A stretch of 64,000 bases of DNA from Thermoguttaceae bacterium (lineage in GTDB: Bacteria > Planctomycetota > Planctomycetia > Pirellulales > Thermoguttaceae), in the NCBI GenBank assembly GCA_017447865.1, contig JAFSMO010000085.1, forward strand, positions 32,726 to 96,725, read 5' to 3'. The notes beneath the pieces are model-generated. The model had not been told where the DNA came from and did not search any database. It was given only the letters and a program-made list of their open reading frames with translations. The position numbers and the translations under genes are program-made. Each line of letters begins with the position of its first letter. Within the stretch, counting starts at the first letter, position 1. Below, piece by piece: positions 42,970-52,130 of this stretch.

Positions 42970-44718
42970 ATGAAACGCTTGCTGACGCTCCTTTTTTGCC
43001 TTCTTTCGGCTCCGCTTTTTGCGGATTCGGCCACGCTGCGGACGTACTTTGAGGGCCAGCAGGACCCCGAGGTCAAAACGTTTCCGCTTGCCGCGGCAGA
43101 GGATGGGGCGCAGCGCCTGACGATCCCCGTGGCGGAGCTGGACCCGAAGGCGCAGTACTACGAAGTCCAGGCCGATTTCGCGACGGCCAAAACCGGCGAC
43201 GACGGCTACTGGATCCAGTCCCGCGGCGTGTACGGGACCTTCCACGAACAGGACGGCGGCTTCACCTCCAACGCGATGCTTCCCATTTTCGGGATGAAAA
43301 CGCCCGAGCGCACGTTCCTGGCCGTCACGCGAGGCATGAAACTCGAGTACACTTTCGTCGTGTTGGCCCGCGGCGGCGTGTACTCGGTCTTCCAGAGATT
43401 CGACCCGGCCAAACGCGGCTACGCGCCTTACGAGGACGTGGTGGTCGATTTCTACACGCTGACCGGCGATGACACGAACTACTCGGGAATGGGCCGTTTT
43501 TACCGGAACCTTCGGCTGAAGAACAAAGAGATCCGGCCGCTGAAGGAGCGCATTGCGTCGGGCGAAAATCCGTGGCTTGCGTACCTCTGCGACGCCATGA
43601 CGGTCCGCATCACGCACGCTTCCAAGCCTTGGCTTCCGAAGGAACGGGTGGACTACACGCCGGAAAACGAGCCGGAGGTGCGGTGCATCCTTTCGTTTGA
43701 GGACGCGAAAAACGTCGTGCTGAAGCTGAAAGAGGCGGGCGTGGAAAAAGCCGCCATCTGCACGGCGGGCTGGCAGTCCGGCGGTTACGACGGCCGGTGC
43801 CCCCAGGTCTTCCCGGTCGAACCGGCGGCGGGCGGCGAAGAGGCGCTGAAAGATTACATTCGGTACGTGAAATCGCTCGGTTTCCAGATCGATGGGCACT
43901 CGAACTACACGGACTGCTACACGTGCTCCAAACTCTGGACGCCGGACATCGCGTGCCAGAAACCGGACGGGACGCTCTGGTTCAACGGCGTGTGGGCGGG
44001 CGGAAACGCGTATAATCTCTGCCCGCGCAATGCGTGGGAGACGTTCTTCTGCGAGGACATGGACCGCATTGGGACGCTCGGGTTCGACGGCGCGCACTAC
44101 ATCGACGTGTTCTCGGCGATCCCGCCGTACTACTGCTCCAACCCGAAGCATCCGTGCAACCGCAAAGAGGCGGCGTTTTACCAGCGCAAAATGCTCGAAA
44201 AGGCCCGCGAGGTCAATCACGGCACCGGCTCCGAGTGCGGCGAGGAGCACTGCCTGGACCTGCTCGATTACATCAATTACGTTTCGCGGTTCATGCTGGT
44301 CTTTTACGGACCGGACCGCCAGCCGCCGAAAATGGTGGACGGGATCGTGCCGCTCTGGGAGATCGTGTACCACGGCACGGTGCTCGCCAACACGGACAAA
44401 TTTTTGCAGAACGAGCTGGACCAGAAGAAGTGGCTGAAGCTCGTCGAGTTTGGCGGCCGGCCGATTTTTTACTCGCCGAATGATACGCAGGCGATCGCCG
44501 ATTCCTACCGCGCTTTTAAGCCTCTGGCCTATTTGCAGAAGGAATTCATGGAGTCGCACGAGTACCTGAAACCCGGCGTCGCGCGAGTCGTTTACTCGGA
44601 CGGCAGTGAGATCATCGTGAACTACACCGACGCGGAGTTCACGTGGAAAGATCGCCCGGTGAAGGCGATGAGTTACGAATTGTACCCAGGCAACCCCAAG
44701 GTCGGGGAGGACTTTTAA
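42970..44718 (+). CDS. secreted glycosidase-like protein inserted between pyrH and frr
   Basis: This 582-aa exported protein has a signal peptide MKRLLTLLFCLLSAPLFADS. After a beta-sandwich N-terminal domain (about 20-190) comes a region with TIM-barrel strand patterns (AAICTAGWQSGGYDGRCP, about 257-274; FQIDGHSNYTDCYT, about 302-315; GFDGAHYIDVFSAIPPYYC, about 374-392) that resembles DUF5696/GH101-type barrels, with acidic residues at strand ends. I assign no catalytic residue. It stands 27 nt after pyrH and 18 nt before frr, so it is probably read by the same transcript even though its role is unrelated. Confidence 0.75.
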   Translation: MKRLLTLLFCLLSAPLFADSATLRTYFEGQQDPEVKTFPLAAAEDGAQRLTIPVAELDPKAQYYEVQADFATAKTGDDGYWIQSRGVYGTFHEQDGGFTSNAMLPIFGMKTPERTFLAVTRGMKLEYTFVVLARGGVYSVFQRFDPAKRGYAPYEDVVVDFYTLTGDDTNYSGMGRFYRNLRLKNKEIRPLKERIASGENPWLAYLCDAMTVRITHASKPWLPKERVDYTPENEPEVRCILSFEDAKNVVLKLKEAGVEKAAICTAGWQSGGYDGRCPQVFPVEPAAGGEEALKDYIRYVKSLGFQIDGHSNYTDCYTCSKLWTPDIACQKPDGTLWFNGVWAGGNAYNLCPRNAWETFFCEDMDRIGTLGFDGAHYIDVFSAIPPYYCSNPKHPCNRKEAAFYQRKMLEKAREVNHGTGSECGEEHCLDLLDYINYVSRFMLVFYGPDRQPPKMVDGIVPLWEIVYHGTVLANTDKFLQNELDQKKWLKLVEFGGRPIFYSPNDTQAIADSYRAFKPLAYLQKEFMESHEYLKPGVARVVYSDGSEIIVNYTDAEFTWKDRPVKAMSYELYPGNPKVGEDF

Positions 44719-44736
44719 TCAGCAAAGGAGTTGAAA

Positions 44737-45294
44737 ATGACTGACGATATTCTGTTGGATGTAGAAGAACGCATGGAAAAAGCGGTCGCCCGGCTGAAAT
44801 CCAACCTGGCTGGGATCCGTACCGGCCGGGCCAACCCGGGGCTGGTGGACTCCCTGAAGGTGGACGCTTACGGCTCCCAGTGCCCGCTGAAGCAGCTCGC
44901 TTCGGTCGGATGCCCGGAACCGACGCAGATCGTGATCCGCCCGTACGATCCGGGGACCCTGAAGGACATCAGCAAGGCGATCGTGAACAGTGACCTTGGT
45001 TTCGCGCCGCAGGACGACGGAAAAGTGATCCGTCTGAACGTTCCGCCGCTTTCGCAGGAGACGCGCCGCAAGCTGGTCGCCCGCATTGGCGAGCTGAAAG
45101 AAGAAGCGAAGGTTTCGCTGCGCAACGTCCGCCGCGATGGCGTGAAGGCGTGCGAAAAAGGCGAAAAGGACAAACTGTTCTCCGAAAACGAACGTGACGA
45201 CGCCAAGAAAGAGATCGACGAGCTGATCAAGAAGTACGAAAAAGAGATCAACTCGCTGGCCGACGCACGCGAACAGGACGTCCTGGAGTCCTGA
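44737..45294 (+). CDS. frr: ribosome recycling factor
   Basis: RRF releases ribosomes from mRNA after termination, with EF-G. The 185-aa protein is of standard length and has the three-helix bundle pattern with RMEKAVARLKSNLAGIRTGRANPGLVD (written in part), VDAYGSQCPLKQLASV and KVSLRNVRRDGVKA. The ATG at 44737 has AAGGAG 6 nt upstream; an in-frame TTG at 44731 lies between them and is less likely. The last helix (IDELIKKYEKEINSLADARE) is complete. Confidence 0.95.
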   Translation: MTDDILLDVEERMEKAVARLKSNLAGIRTGRANPGLVDSLKVDAYGSQCPLKQLASVGCPEPTQIVIRPYDPGTLKDISKAIVNSDLGFAPQDDGKVIRLNVPPLSQETRRKLVARIGELKEEAKVSLRNVRRDGVKACEKGEKDKLFSENERDDAKKEIDELIKKYEKEINSLADAREQDVLES

Positions 45295-45320
45295 AAGCGA
45301 AGCTTTTGTAAAAGAAGAAC

Positions 45321-45387
45321 GAATAATGAATAACGAATAACGAATAATGAAAGGAGTAATTATTCGTTATTCGTTATTCATTATTCA
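45321..45387. repeat. AT-rich inverted repeat between frr and the pseudouridine synthase gene
   Basis: GAATAATGAATAACGAATAA with following bases faces its complement ATTATTCGTTATTCGTTATT up to 45387, giving an almost perfect stem of about 27 bp. It stands between two genes on the same strand. Confidence 0.75.
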
Positions 45388-45412
45388 TTTGTTAAAAGGA
45401 GGGTTTTAAGTC

Positions 45413-46891
45413 ATGGCAAAATTCAACTCTTCCCGTTCCAAAACCGCCCGTAATCCCGGCCCGGTCGGCCGCGTGAAAAAGTTCAATCAGCCCAAAAACC
45501 GCGCTGGTTTTCAGGGGGGAAAACCTCGCCGTGGGGCCGAGGATGAAAACCGCTTCGGCCGTGGTCCTCGCCGCCGCGGGTCTTCCGACTCGATGAATTT
45601 TCAGGAAGCGGACGACTACGTGCGCCCCGAAGTCCCGGGCCGTTCCAAAGGTCGCGCGGGAAACCGCCCCGCGAAGCATTTTAATCCTCTGAATTACCTG
45701 CGGGGGGATGAAGAAGACGGCATCGTGAGCATTCCCACGCCCCAATTCGTCGAAATGGACGAAGACGATTGGGCGGATCAGGGCCTGAAACGCGGCGCGT
45801 CGCCGTTCCGGAAGTCGGTCCGCGGGACGAAAGCCGCCGGAAAATTCGTCAAAGACTTCCGTGACGCCAAATCCCCGCGCAAAGGGACCGGCTCCGCGGC
45901 CTTGAAAGCGAAAGGTACTTCCAAACCCGCACCGGAGCGCAAGCCGTTCGGGACGAAACCGCGTACTGCGAAAAAAGCCGCGGCAAAAGGCCCAGCTCCT
46001 GAGGGCGAACGTCTGCAGAAAGTCCTCGCCACCGCTGGATTCGGAAGCCGCCGGGACTGCGAAGAGTTCATCCTCGCCGGCCGCGTCATGGTGGACCGCG
46101 AGATCGTGACCGAGCTCGGGACCCGTGTTTTGCCGAGCCAAACGATCCATCTGGATGGCGAGCTGGTGCGGCGTCCGAAGAAATTCGTGTACTACGCGCT
46201 GAACAAACCGAAGAACGTGATCTGCACCAACGACGACCCGGACGGGCGGCGCCGCGCGCTGGATTACATTCACGAAAACGTGCCGGGCCTTTTCCCGGTC
46301 GGGCGTCTGGACCTTCACAGTGAGGGGCTTTTGCTCATCACCAACGACGGCGAGCTGGCCAACCGGCTGACCCATCCGAGCTACGAAGTGCCGAAGGTTT
46401 ACCGCGTCCGCGTCTCCGGGGAGCCGACCCGGTCGGAAATCGCGCAGATGTGCCGCGGGATCCACCTGGCGGAAGGCGTCGCGAAGGCCGAGGAGGTGAA
46501 ACTTCGTCACGTGTACCGCGACGGAACGGCCGTTTTGGAGGTGACGCTCCGCGAGGGCCGCAACCGCGAGATCCGCCGCATTCTCGCCCGCATCGGGCAT
46601 AATGTGCTGGACCTGGTCCGGATCTCGATCGGCGACGTGAAACTGGGCAAGATCCCACTCGGCGAGTACCGTCCCCTCACGATGCAGGAAGTGAAAAGCC
46701 TGAAAAAACTCGTGGGCCTGACGGGCACGAAGTCGGAAATCCTCGCCCCGTCGGAACCCGCGAAACCGGCCAAACCCAAGCGTGCAAAAGCGGCTCCGGT
46801 GCAGGAAGACGTTCCGCCTCAGGAAGACGCACCGGCTCAGGAAGGCCCCTCGCCCGACGCGCTGTACGAAGAGTGGAAATCCGAATTTTAG
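45413..46891 (+). CDS. RsuA/RluB-type 16S/23S rRNA pseudouridine synthase with long disordered N-terminus
   Basis: This enzyme isomerises a uridine in rRNA to pseudouridine. An S4 RNA-binding domain (LQKVLATAGFGSRRDCEEFI, 201-220) precedes the catalytic domain with the signature PVGRLDLHSEGLLL (296-309, Asp300) and later GRNREIRR. Residues 1-195 are basic, Gly/Arg/Lys/Pro-rich and predicted to be disordered (GRVKKFNQPKNRAGF, GRGPRRRGSS), and a Glu/Pro/Ala-rich tail (460-492) ends the protein. The total of 492 aa is about twice the usual 240-300. AAAAGGAGGG before the ATG supports the long start. RluB is slightly favoured, but the target site is uncertain. Confidence 0.87.
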   Translation: MAKFNSSRSKTARNPGPVGRVKKFNQPKNRAGFQGGKPRRGAEDENRFGRGPRRRGSSDSMNFQEADDYVRPEVPGRSKGRAGNRPAKHFNPLNYLRGDEEDGIVSIPTPQFVEMDEDDWADQGLKRGASPFRKSVRGTKAAGKFVKDFRDAKSPRKGTGSAALKAKGTSKPAPERKPFGTKPRTAKKAAAKGPAPEGERLQKVLATAGFGSRRDCEEFILAGRVMVDREIVTELGTRVLPSQTIHLDGELVRRPKKFVYYALNKPKNVICTNDDPDGRRRALDYIHENVPGLFPVGRLDLHSEGLLLITNDGELANRLTHPSYEVPKVYRVRVSGEPTRSEIAQMCRGIHLAEGVAKAEEVKLRHVYRDGTAVLEVTLREGRNREIRRILARIGHNVLDLVRISIGDVKLGKIPLGEYRPLTMQEVKSLKKLVGLTGTKSEILAPSEPAKPAKPKRAKAAPVQEDVPPQEDAPAQEGPSPDALYEEWKSEF

Positions 46892-46980
46892 GGAGTTTCC
46901 CCGGTTTTTTGGTTTTTTCCTTTAATTTCAAAAATTTTGAAACCTTCATCTTTCTCTGAACATAGAATAGAGTAAAGAAC

Positions 46981-47787
46981 ATGAAAACGACCTTTTGGAA
47001 AGAAAAAGTGGTCCTCGTGACTGGCGGCTCAAGCGGGCTCGGTCTGGAACTCGTCACGGCGTTTGCCCGGAATGGGGCGCGGGTCGTGATCGCCGCTCTG
47101 GAAAAAGACGCGGTGGAAGCCGTCACGAAAGATTTTCAGGCGGAAGGGCTCGACGTGACCGGTTTCCAGGTGAACGTCTGCTCCGATGAGGACGTGCAGA
47201 CGCTCAAAAAGGAAATCGAAACTCGCTTTGGCCGGCTCGACGTTCTGGTGAACGTGGCCGGTCGAACCGACCGCGGAAAGATGATCCAGTGCGACGCGGA
47301 CCATTTCGCGAAAGTGATGAATCTGAACTTCATCGCGCTGGTTCGGGTCACGCACACGTTCCTCCCGATGCTCCTGGAATCGAAGGGCCGGATCATTAAT
47401 ATTGGGTCCCTCGCTTCCAAATCGGCCTCCCGCTGGACGGGCGCTTACCCGGCGAGCAAGCACGCGGTGGCGGCCTACTCGCAGCAGCTGCGGCTCGAGC
47501 ATCACGGCGAGCTGAAAGTCCTTCTGGTCTGCCCGGGACCGATCCAGCGCGAGACGGAGCGTCTTTACCCGCTCGAGGGGCTGGAAGACCTTCCGGAAGA
47601 AGCGCGCCGCCCCGGCGCGGGCGTGAAGGTGAAGCGGATCCCGCCCAAGGTGCTGGTGGATTCGATCCTCAAAGCCTCCGAGCGCGGCGACGTGGACCTC
47701 GTTCTTCCCCAAAAGGCACGGATCCTGTTCACGATCAGTCAATTATTCCCGAAGCTGGGCGACTGGCTGGTCCTGAAAAACACGTGA
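46981..47787 (+). CDS. short-chain dehydrogenase/reductase
   Basis: This 268-aa SDR has TGGSSGLG (about 14-21), NVAG (90-93), and Ser and YxxxK catalytic residues in INIGSLASKSASRWTGAYPASKHA (written in part; Tyr about 159, Lys about 163). The C-terminal extension (about 230-268) is hydrophobic (ILFTISQLFPKLGDWLVL), recalling membrane-associated SDRs that reduce lipid- or retinol-like ketones such as 3-ketodihydrosphingosine. That reading is tentative. It stands alone, 89 nt after the pseudouridine synthase. Confidence 0.85.
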   Translation: MKTTFWKEKVVLVTGGSSGLGLELVTAFARNGARVVIAALEKDAVEAVTKDFQAEGLDVTGFQVNVCSDEDVQTLKKEIETRFGRLDVLVNVAGRTDRGKMIQCDADHFAKVMNLNFIALVRVTHTFLPMLLESKGRIINIGSLASKSASRWTGAYPASKHAVAAYSQQLRLEHHGELKVLLVCPGPIQRETERLYPLEGLEDLPEEARRPGAGVKVKRIPPKVLVDSILKASERGDVDLVLPQKARILFTISQLFPKLGDWLVLKNT

Positions 47788-47908
47788 AAATGGATTTCGG
47801 AGGGGAAAGGAATTAAACCGGACGGATGGAGCCTTTCGGTTCCCTGATTTACTCTTTTTTCTGAAGAATTCAGCAATTCGACAGTTCATTCATTGAATGG
47901 AGGATTTT

Positions 47909-49039
47909 ATGAAAAAAACTTTGGTTTTGAGTGCGATGTTCTGCCTGGGCGCTGCTTTTGGAGCCTCGGGCCTGCTGCAGTCTTTTGCGGATGAAGCGAA
48001 AGGCGGGATGGAAGTCCTGGAATCTTCGGCCATTCAGCTCGTGGATAGCAAGAAAGAAGCCACGGAAGCGAAAGAGGGGAAAGCTGAAGAGAAAGCCGAA
48101 CAGAAAGCGGAAGACGCTAAAGAAGCCGACGCTCCGGCTGAGAAAACCTTCTGGGTTGGCGCCATGATCGGACCGATCCCGGAACCGATCCTTGCGCAGC
48201 TCGCGGAAGGCACGATCCCGGAAGGAAAAGGCGTCTGCGTGATGCAGGTCGTTCCTGAATCCCCGGCTGAAAAAGCGGGTCTGAAAACCTACGACATCAT
48301 TCTGAAAGTGAACGGGGAAGCGGTCGATGGGGAAGGATTCGTCGAAAAAGTGAAAGCCTCCAAGGGCGAAAAACTCACCGTCGAGATTCTCCGCGCCGCC
48401 AAAACCCAGAAAATTGACGTGACTCCGATCGAACGTCCGGCACAGGCGAAAGCGTTCCCGCGCCGCGGCCAGATGAGAATGCGCGTCCCGGAAGGGTTCA
48501 AGATGGAAATGCCGGAAATGCCTGAAATGCCTGAAATGCCGGAAATGGATTTCGATGACGAAAACCTTCCGATCCCGGAACAGATGCGTGAAATGCTGAA
48601 ACAGCAGCGCGAAATGATGAAGAAGGGCGGCTTCGGCTTCCGCATGATGCCCGGCGCTCAGGGCCAGCAGCAGATGAAAATGGAGATCACCCCGGAAGGA
48701 ACGGCCATGACCCGCACGGGTACGTTCATTGAAAACGGTGAAAAGCTGACCATTTCCGTCAAGAAAATCGGCGACGAGCCGGCCAAGATCCTGGTCGAGT
48801 GGAAAGACGAAAACTACGAGACCACCGAGGATAAACTGGACGTGATCCCGGAAGAAATTCGCGGGAAAGTCAAGAAATTCCTTGAATCCGGCAGCGCGAC
48901 GATCAAAATCGAAGGTGATGGCATCACCAAGGCTCTGGAAGCTCCGGCCGATAAAGAAGGCGAAAAAGCAGAAGCCGCTGAAGGCGAAGCCAAGGGTGAA
49001 ATTCAGATCAAAAAAGAGAAAGTGATCGATCTGAAATAA
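47909..49039 (+). CDS. PDZ-domain protein, exported
   Basis: This 376-aa protein has a signal peptide (MKKTLVLSAMFCLGAAFGAS), a Glu/Lys/Ala-rich linker (about 45-78), a single PDZ domain (about 82-172; VCVMQVVPESPAEKAGLKTYDIILKVNG carries the carboxylate-binding loop and hydrophobic core, written in part), then a low-complexity (MPE)n segment (199-213) and a Met/Gln-rich stretch. No protease domain is present, so it is a stand-alone adaptor in the envelope. The ATG at 47909 is chosen over 47897, since GGAGG precedes it by 5-6 nt. A strong terminator follows. Confidence 0.8.
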   Translation: MKKTLVLSAMFCLGAAFGASGLLQSFADEAKGGMEVLESSAIQLVDSKKEATEAKEGKAEEKAEQKAEDAKEADAPAEKTFWVGAMIGPIPEPILAQLAEGTIPEGKGVCVMQVVPESPAEKAGLKTYDIILKVNGEAVDGEGFVEKVKASKGEKLTVEILRAAKTQKIDVTPIERPAQAKAFPRRGQMRMRVPEGFKMEMPEMPEMPEMPEMDFDDENLPIPEQMREMLKQQREMMKKGGFGFRMMPGAQGQQQMKMEITPEGTAMTRTGTFIENGEKLTISVKKIGDEPAKILVEWKDENYETTEDKLDVIPEEIRGKVKKFLESGSATIKIEGDGITKALEAPADKEGEKAEAAEGEAKGEIQIKKEKVIDLK

Positions 49040-49063
49040 AACGTTGACCCGTTTCTAACAGTC

Positions 49064-49104
49064 AGGCGAGCACTGGGCGGAAAGCCCGGCGCTCGCCTTT
49101 TTTT
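49064..49104 (+). terminator. intrinsic terminator of the PDZ-protein gene
   Basis: AGGCGAGC and GCTCGCCT form an 8-bp stem with an inner GGGC/GCCC pair, followed by a run of T. A second related hairpin GCGGGC-AAAAA-GCCCGC at 49112-49128 follows, serving the convergent gene. Confidence 0.8.
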
Positions 49105-49137
49105 ATTTGCAGCGGGCAAAAAGCCCGCCGCTCGCCT

Positions 49138-50607
49138 TTAATCCAGTTTCACTTCCGGAACGACGAAATCTCCGCGGCCCGGACGACGATCCATCAGGGC
49201 GTTGGCCTCGTCCGCGTTTTCGCCGACGAACCGGCGCGTCGTCTCGTCCAGCGTCAGCATCGGGCTGAGCGCGAAAGTCTCGTCCATCGCGATCTCCTGA
49301 GTCGCCAGGTACTTCTTCATGTCGTCGATCATCTCGCCGAGCGTCCCGGTGTCCGCGGTCATGGCGAGGGCTTTTTCTTTCGACCAGCTTCCGCCAAGAC
49401 GGTAAGCCACGTTTGCCGAGTTGTACCAGAACGAAGTGTCCCACCCGACCTGGATCTCGCCGTTGAGGTTGGCCGGATCGTTCGCGCGCACCGAGTCGCA
49501 GAAGTTCTTCAGGTGATTATAGGCGCCCGCGCCGTAGTCGGACGTTTTGAAGTCGCGGATCTTTTTCCCTTCCGTATCGTACGCGGCGGCGGGGCCCCAT
49601 GGCTTCTGGTACGTGCCGCCTTCGAAGTACGCGATGTAGCCCGGATTCGGGCCGACGCACGGGCAGGTCGCGCCGCGCTTTTCTTTGTCCTCGACGCCCG
49701 AGAAACCGAAAATCACCGGGGCGGAACCCGTGTCGAAGTACGTGAACATCGTGTTCGGCGTTTCGCCGGCGTCTTTGATCCCGAGACGGCCGCCGCAGGA
49801 GAAAACGCGCTTCGGGAGGGAGATCTGGTTGCAGAAAATGTCGTTCCGGCAGTCGTCGAGCAGGTGCGCGCCCCAGTTCCCGGTCTCGCCGTTTCCGGTG
49901 TTCCACATGAAGTGCCAGTCGTAGTGCAGCTGATTGCGGTAGAGCGGAAGGTCATCCGCGGGGCCGAGCCACAAATTGTAGTTCACCTCGGGCTGGACGG
50001 TCAGCGGCGTTTCCCGCAGACCGATCGGGCGGCGGACGAAGTACCGGTTGACCCGCACGGCGAGGAGCTTGCCGAGGGCTTTTTCTTCGTGCAGGAACTT
50101 TTTCACTTCCGCGTGGGCTTCCCGGTCGGTGCGCATCTGGGTGCCGATCTGCACGCATTTCTTGTACTTGCGCGAGGCATTGAAGAGCTGCTGGCCTTCC
50201 CAGAACGAGAGGCAGAGCGGTTTTTCGACGTACACGTGCTTGCCGGCCTGCATCGCCCAGATCCCGCCCAGGCAGTGCCAGTGGTTCGGCGTGGCGATGA
50301 CCACCGCGTCGATTTCGGGATCGTCGAACACTTGGCGCGGGTCGGTGAAGGTCTTGGCGGGATTGAACGCTTTTTTGCCCTGGTCGAGCCGCACGGAGTC
50401 CACCTCACAGATCCCGGCGAGCTTGTACGGTTCACCGGCGGCGGCAAGGCGGTTCATGATGCTGCTGTGTTCGCGGCCTTTGTTGCCGTTTCCGAGGACA
50501 CAGACGCGGACCTCTTCATTCGGACTGCCGGCGATCAGAGCGGGGGCGGGAAAAACGGACGCGGCAGCCAGCGCCGCGCTTGAGGCGAGGAAATGACGAC
50601 GATTCAT
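49138..50607 (-). CDS. exported Gfo/Idh/MocA family oxidoreductase
   Basis: This 489-aa NAD(P)-dependent enzyme is exported through the Tat pathway (MNRRHFLASSAALAAASVF; cleavage near 27). The Rossmann motif VCVLGNGNKG (about 34-43) is followed by KHVYVEKP (about 123-130), where the Lys is conserved, and NWGAHLLDD (about 246-254), the metal- or substrate-binding G-x-H-x-x-D pattern. Exported Gfo/Idh/MocA enzymes with a tightly bound cofactor are very frequent in planctomycetes and act on sugar or glycan derivatives in the periplasm. Its paralogue lies at 53712-55211. Confidence 0.88.
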   Translation of the reverse strand: MNRRHFLASSAALAAASVFPAPALIAGSPNEEVRVCVLGNGNKGREHSSIMNRLAAAGEPYKLAGICEVDSVRLDQGKKAFNPAKTFTDPRQVFDDPEIDAVVIATPNHWHCLGGIWAMQAGKHVYVEKPLCLSFWEGQQLFNASRKYKKCVQIGTQMRTDREAHAEVKKFLHEEKALGKLLAVRVNRYFVRRPIGLRETPLTVQPEVNYNLWLGPADDLPLYRNQLHYDWHFMWNTGNGETGNWGAHLLDDCRNDIFCNQISLPKRVFSCGGRLGIKDAGETPNTMFTYFDTGSAPVIFGFSGVEDKEKRGATCPCVGPNPGYIAYFEGGTYQKPWGPAAAYDTEGKKIRDFKTSDYGAGAYNHLKNFCDSVRANDPANLNGEIQVGWDTSFWYNSANVAYRLGGSWSKEKALAMTADTGTLGEMIDDMKKYLATQEIAMDETFALSPMLTLDETTRRFVGENADEANALMDRRPGRGDFVVPEVKLD

Positions 50608-50701
50608 GGGATTTCTCCTGATTATAAATTATGAATTTTGAATTATGAATTATGAATTGTGAATTATGAATTAGATCCGGAGGGCCGGCGTCCCGCCAAT
50701 G

Positions 50702-50812
50702 GCAGGCGGTAATGGAGCGCGCAGCGCGGAATTACGCGCCGGGTTGAAATGGTTTCGACCGATTCAGACGCGTAATTTCGGCCTCCGGCCTCCATTACCG
50801 CCTCCCAAATAC
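50702..50812. repeat. GGCGGTAATGGA palindromic element, copy 2
   Basis: The left arm GGCGGTAATGGAGCGCGCAG (then CGCGGAATTACGCGCCGG) faces the right arm ending CCTCCATTACCGCCTCCC. The inner hairpins are GCGC-GCA-GCGC and GGCC-GGA-GGCC. An AT-rich run of GAATTATGAATT motifs (50625-50675) adjoins the element. This fills the space between the Gfo/Idh/MocA gene and the A24 peptidase gene. Confidence 0.85.
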
Positions 50813-50832
50813 GACGCCGGCCCTCCGAATCA

Positions 50833-52116
50833 TTAATACTCAAACCCAAGGAGTTTTTCTACCCAGCGGATCAGCGTGAGCAGGATCACCATGAGGAGCA
50901 AAAGCCCCAATCCCAACGTGATCAGGTGGGGACCAAACCGAAAAACCGGGAGCGTGAGGTTCCAGAAGTACGGCCAGAACAACATGGTGATGAGCGCGGC
51001 AAGGCACAGGAATGGGCCGAACGGCGTCTCCAGGTCGTGAAGGAAAATCAATCGGGGCACGGCGAGGAACAAACCCGCAAACGGGGCGATGAAAAACAAA
51101 ACGACGCACGGCTGCCAGCCGAGAAACGCGCCGAACATCGCCATGAGCAGCACGTCGCCGAACCCCAGCGCCTCACGGTCCATCGAGAACTGGGCGGCAA
51201 GACGCAGGATCCACATAAACCCGCCGGCGACCCCCATCCCTAACAGGGTGGACCAGACAGAAAGCCACTGCGGCCATGCCGTCGCCCAGAGGAAAAGGAT
51301 GGCCAGCGTCCCCCACTTCAGGAGGCTCCAGAGCTGCCGAGTCGATCGTGTCCGCCGGAGCCGCTCCCAGAAGATCCGCCACGCCCAAAAGAAACCGCGG
51401 TTCATGCGCCAGTGGCGTTCCATCAGGGCGAAGCACCAGCCCCACCAGCAGAGCAGGGCGGAAATCAGACCCCAACGCCCGCCTTTTCCGCTTCGGCAAA
51501 CGTCCAGAGGGGGATTCGGAGCCGCTGCGGTAAGCGGGAAAAGAAGGTCCTCGCTCGTTTCGACTCTGGAAAGCGGGAAATCCAGAAGTTGATTCACGGG
51601 AAGGATCTGCTCGGTCCCGTATTCGGTCTCGCAGATCGTGTACGGCGTTATGAATGCGGTGATCAGGGCGAAAAGCGTCCCGCCGATGAGGATGTGGTCG
51701 GGGATCGTTTTTTCGTCGAAGTCGATCAGGGACGCGCCGAGCATCAGTCCGATGAAAACCAGCTGAAACGCACAGCGGGCCAGAATGCTCCAGATGAACG
51801 TGTTGGTCACGGGGATTCTGTTTTGCGTAACGAGAATGAGCAGTCCGACGACCTGGGTCTGAAAAAACCACGCAGCGAAAATGCCCATTCCGAGTTCCAC
51901 GCAGAGCGGCCGGATCCAGAATCCACGCCCGAACTGGTCGGCTTCGCGCCTCATCCCCAACCAGCCAATGACCGGGATCTTCCACCAAAACGGCCGGTGG
52001 TGATCCGAGCGGCACCACGGATGATTCCGTTTGGGACTCCACGCCCAGGACGCTGCCGCGTAGTTCGCCATAGCACCGAGGATAATACCGAAAATGAGGA
52101 AGAAAAGCAGGTACAT
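50833..52116 (-). CDS. A24 family prepilin-type peptidase, extended form
   Basis: This 427-aa membrane protein has about eight spans. The two catalytic Asp residues of the aspartyl prepilin peptidase family are present: Asp132 in LIDFDEKTIPDH and Asp321 in GFGDVLLMAMFGAFLGW. The expected N-terminal cytoplasmic loop lacks the CxxC...CxxC zinc tetrad (only one Cys there), so N-methylation may be missing. An insertion of about 150 residues between the Asp motifs (165-310) makes it longer than PilD (about 290 aa). It may process type IV-like or planctomycete pilin-type signal peptides. It follows aroK on the same strand. Confidence 0.8.
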   Translation of the reverse strand: MYLLFFLIFGIILGAMANYAAASWAWSPKRNHPWCRSDHHRPFWWKIPVIGWLGMRREADQFGRGFWIRPLCVELGMGIFAAWFFQTQVVGLLILVTQNRIPVTNTFIWSILARCAFQLVFIGLMLGASLIDFDEKTIPDHILIGGTLFALITAFITPYTICETEYGTEQILPVNQLLDFPLSRVETSEDLLFPLTAAAPNPPLDVCRSGKGGRWGLISALLCWWGWCFALMERHWRMNRGFFWAWRIFWERLRRTRSTRQLWSLLKWGTLAILFLWATAWPQWLSVWSTLLGMGVAGGFMWILRLAAQFSMDREALGFGDVLLMAMFGAFLGWQPCVVLFFIAPFAGLFLAVPRLIFLHDLETPFGPFLCLAALITMLFWPYFWNLTLPVFRFGPHLITLGLGLLLLMVILLTLIRWVEKLLGFEY

Positions 52117-52130
52117 TTGAAAGTCGGGAG

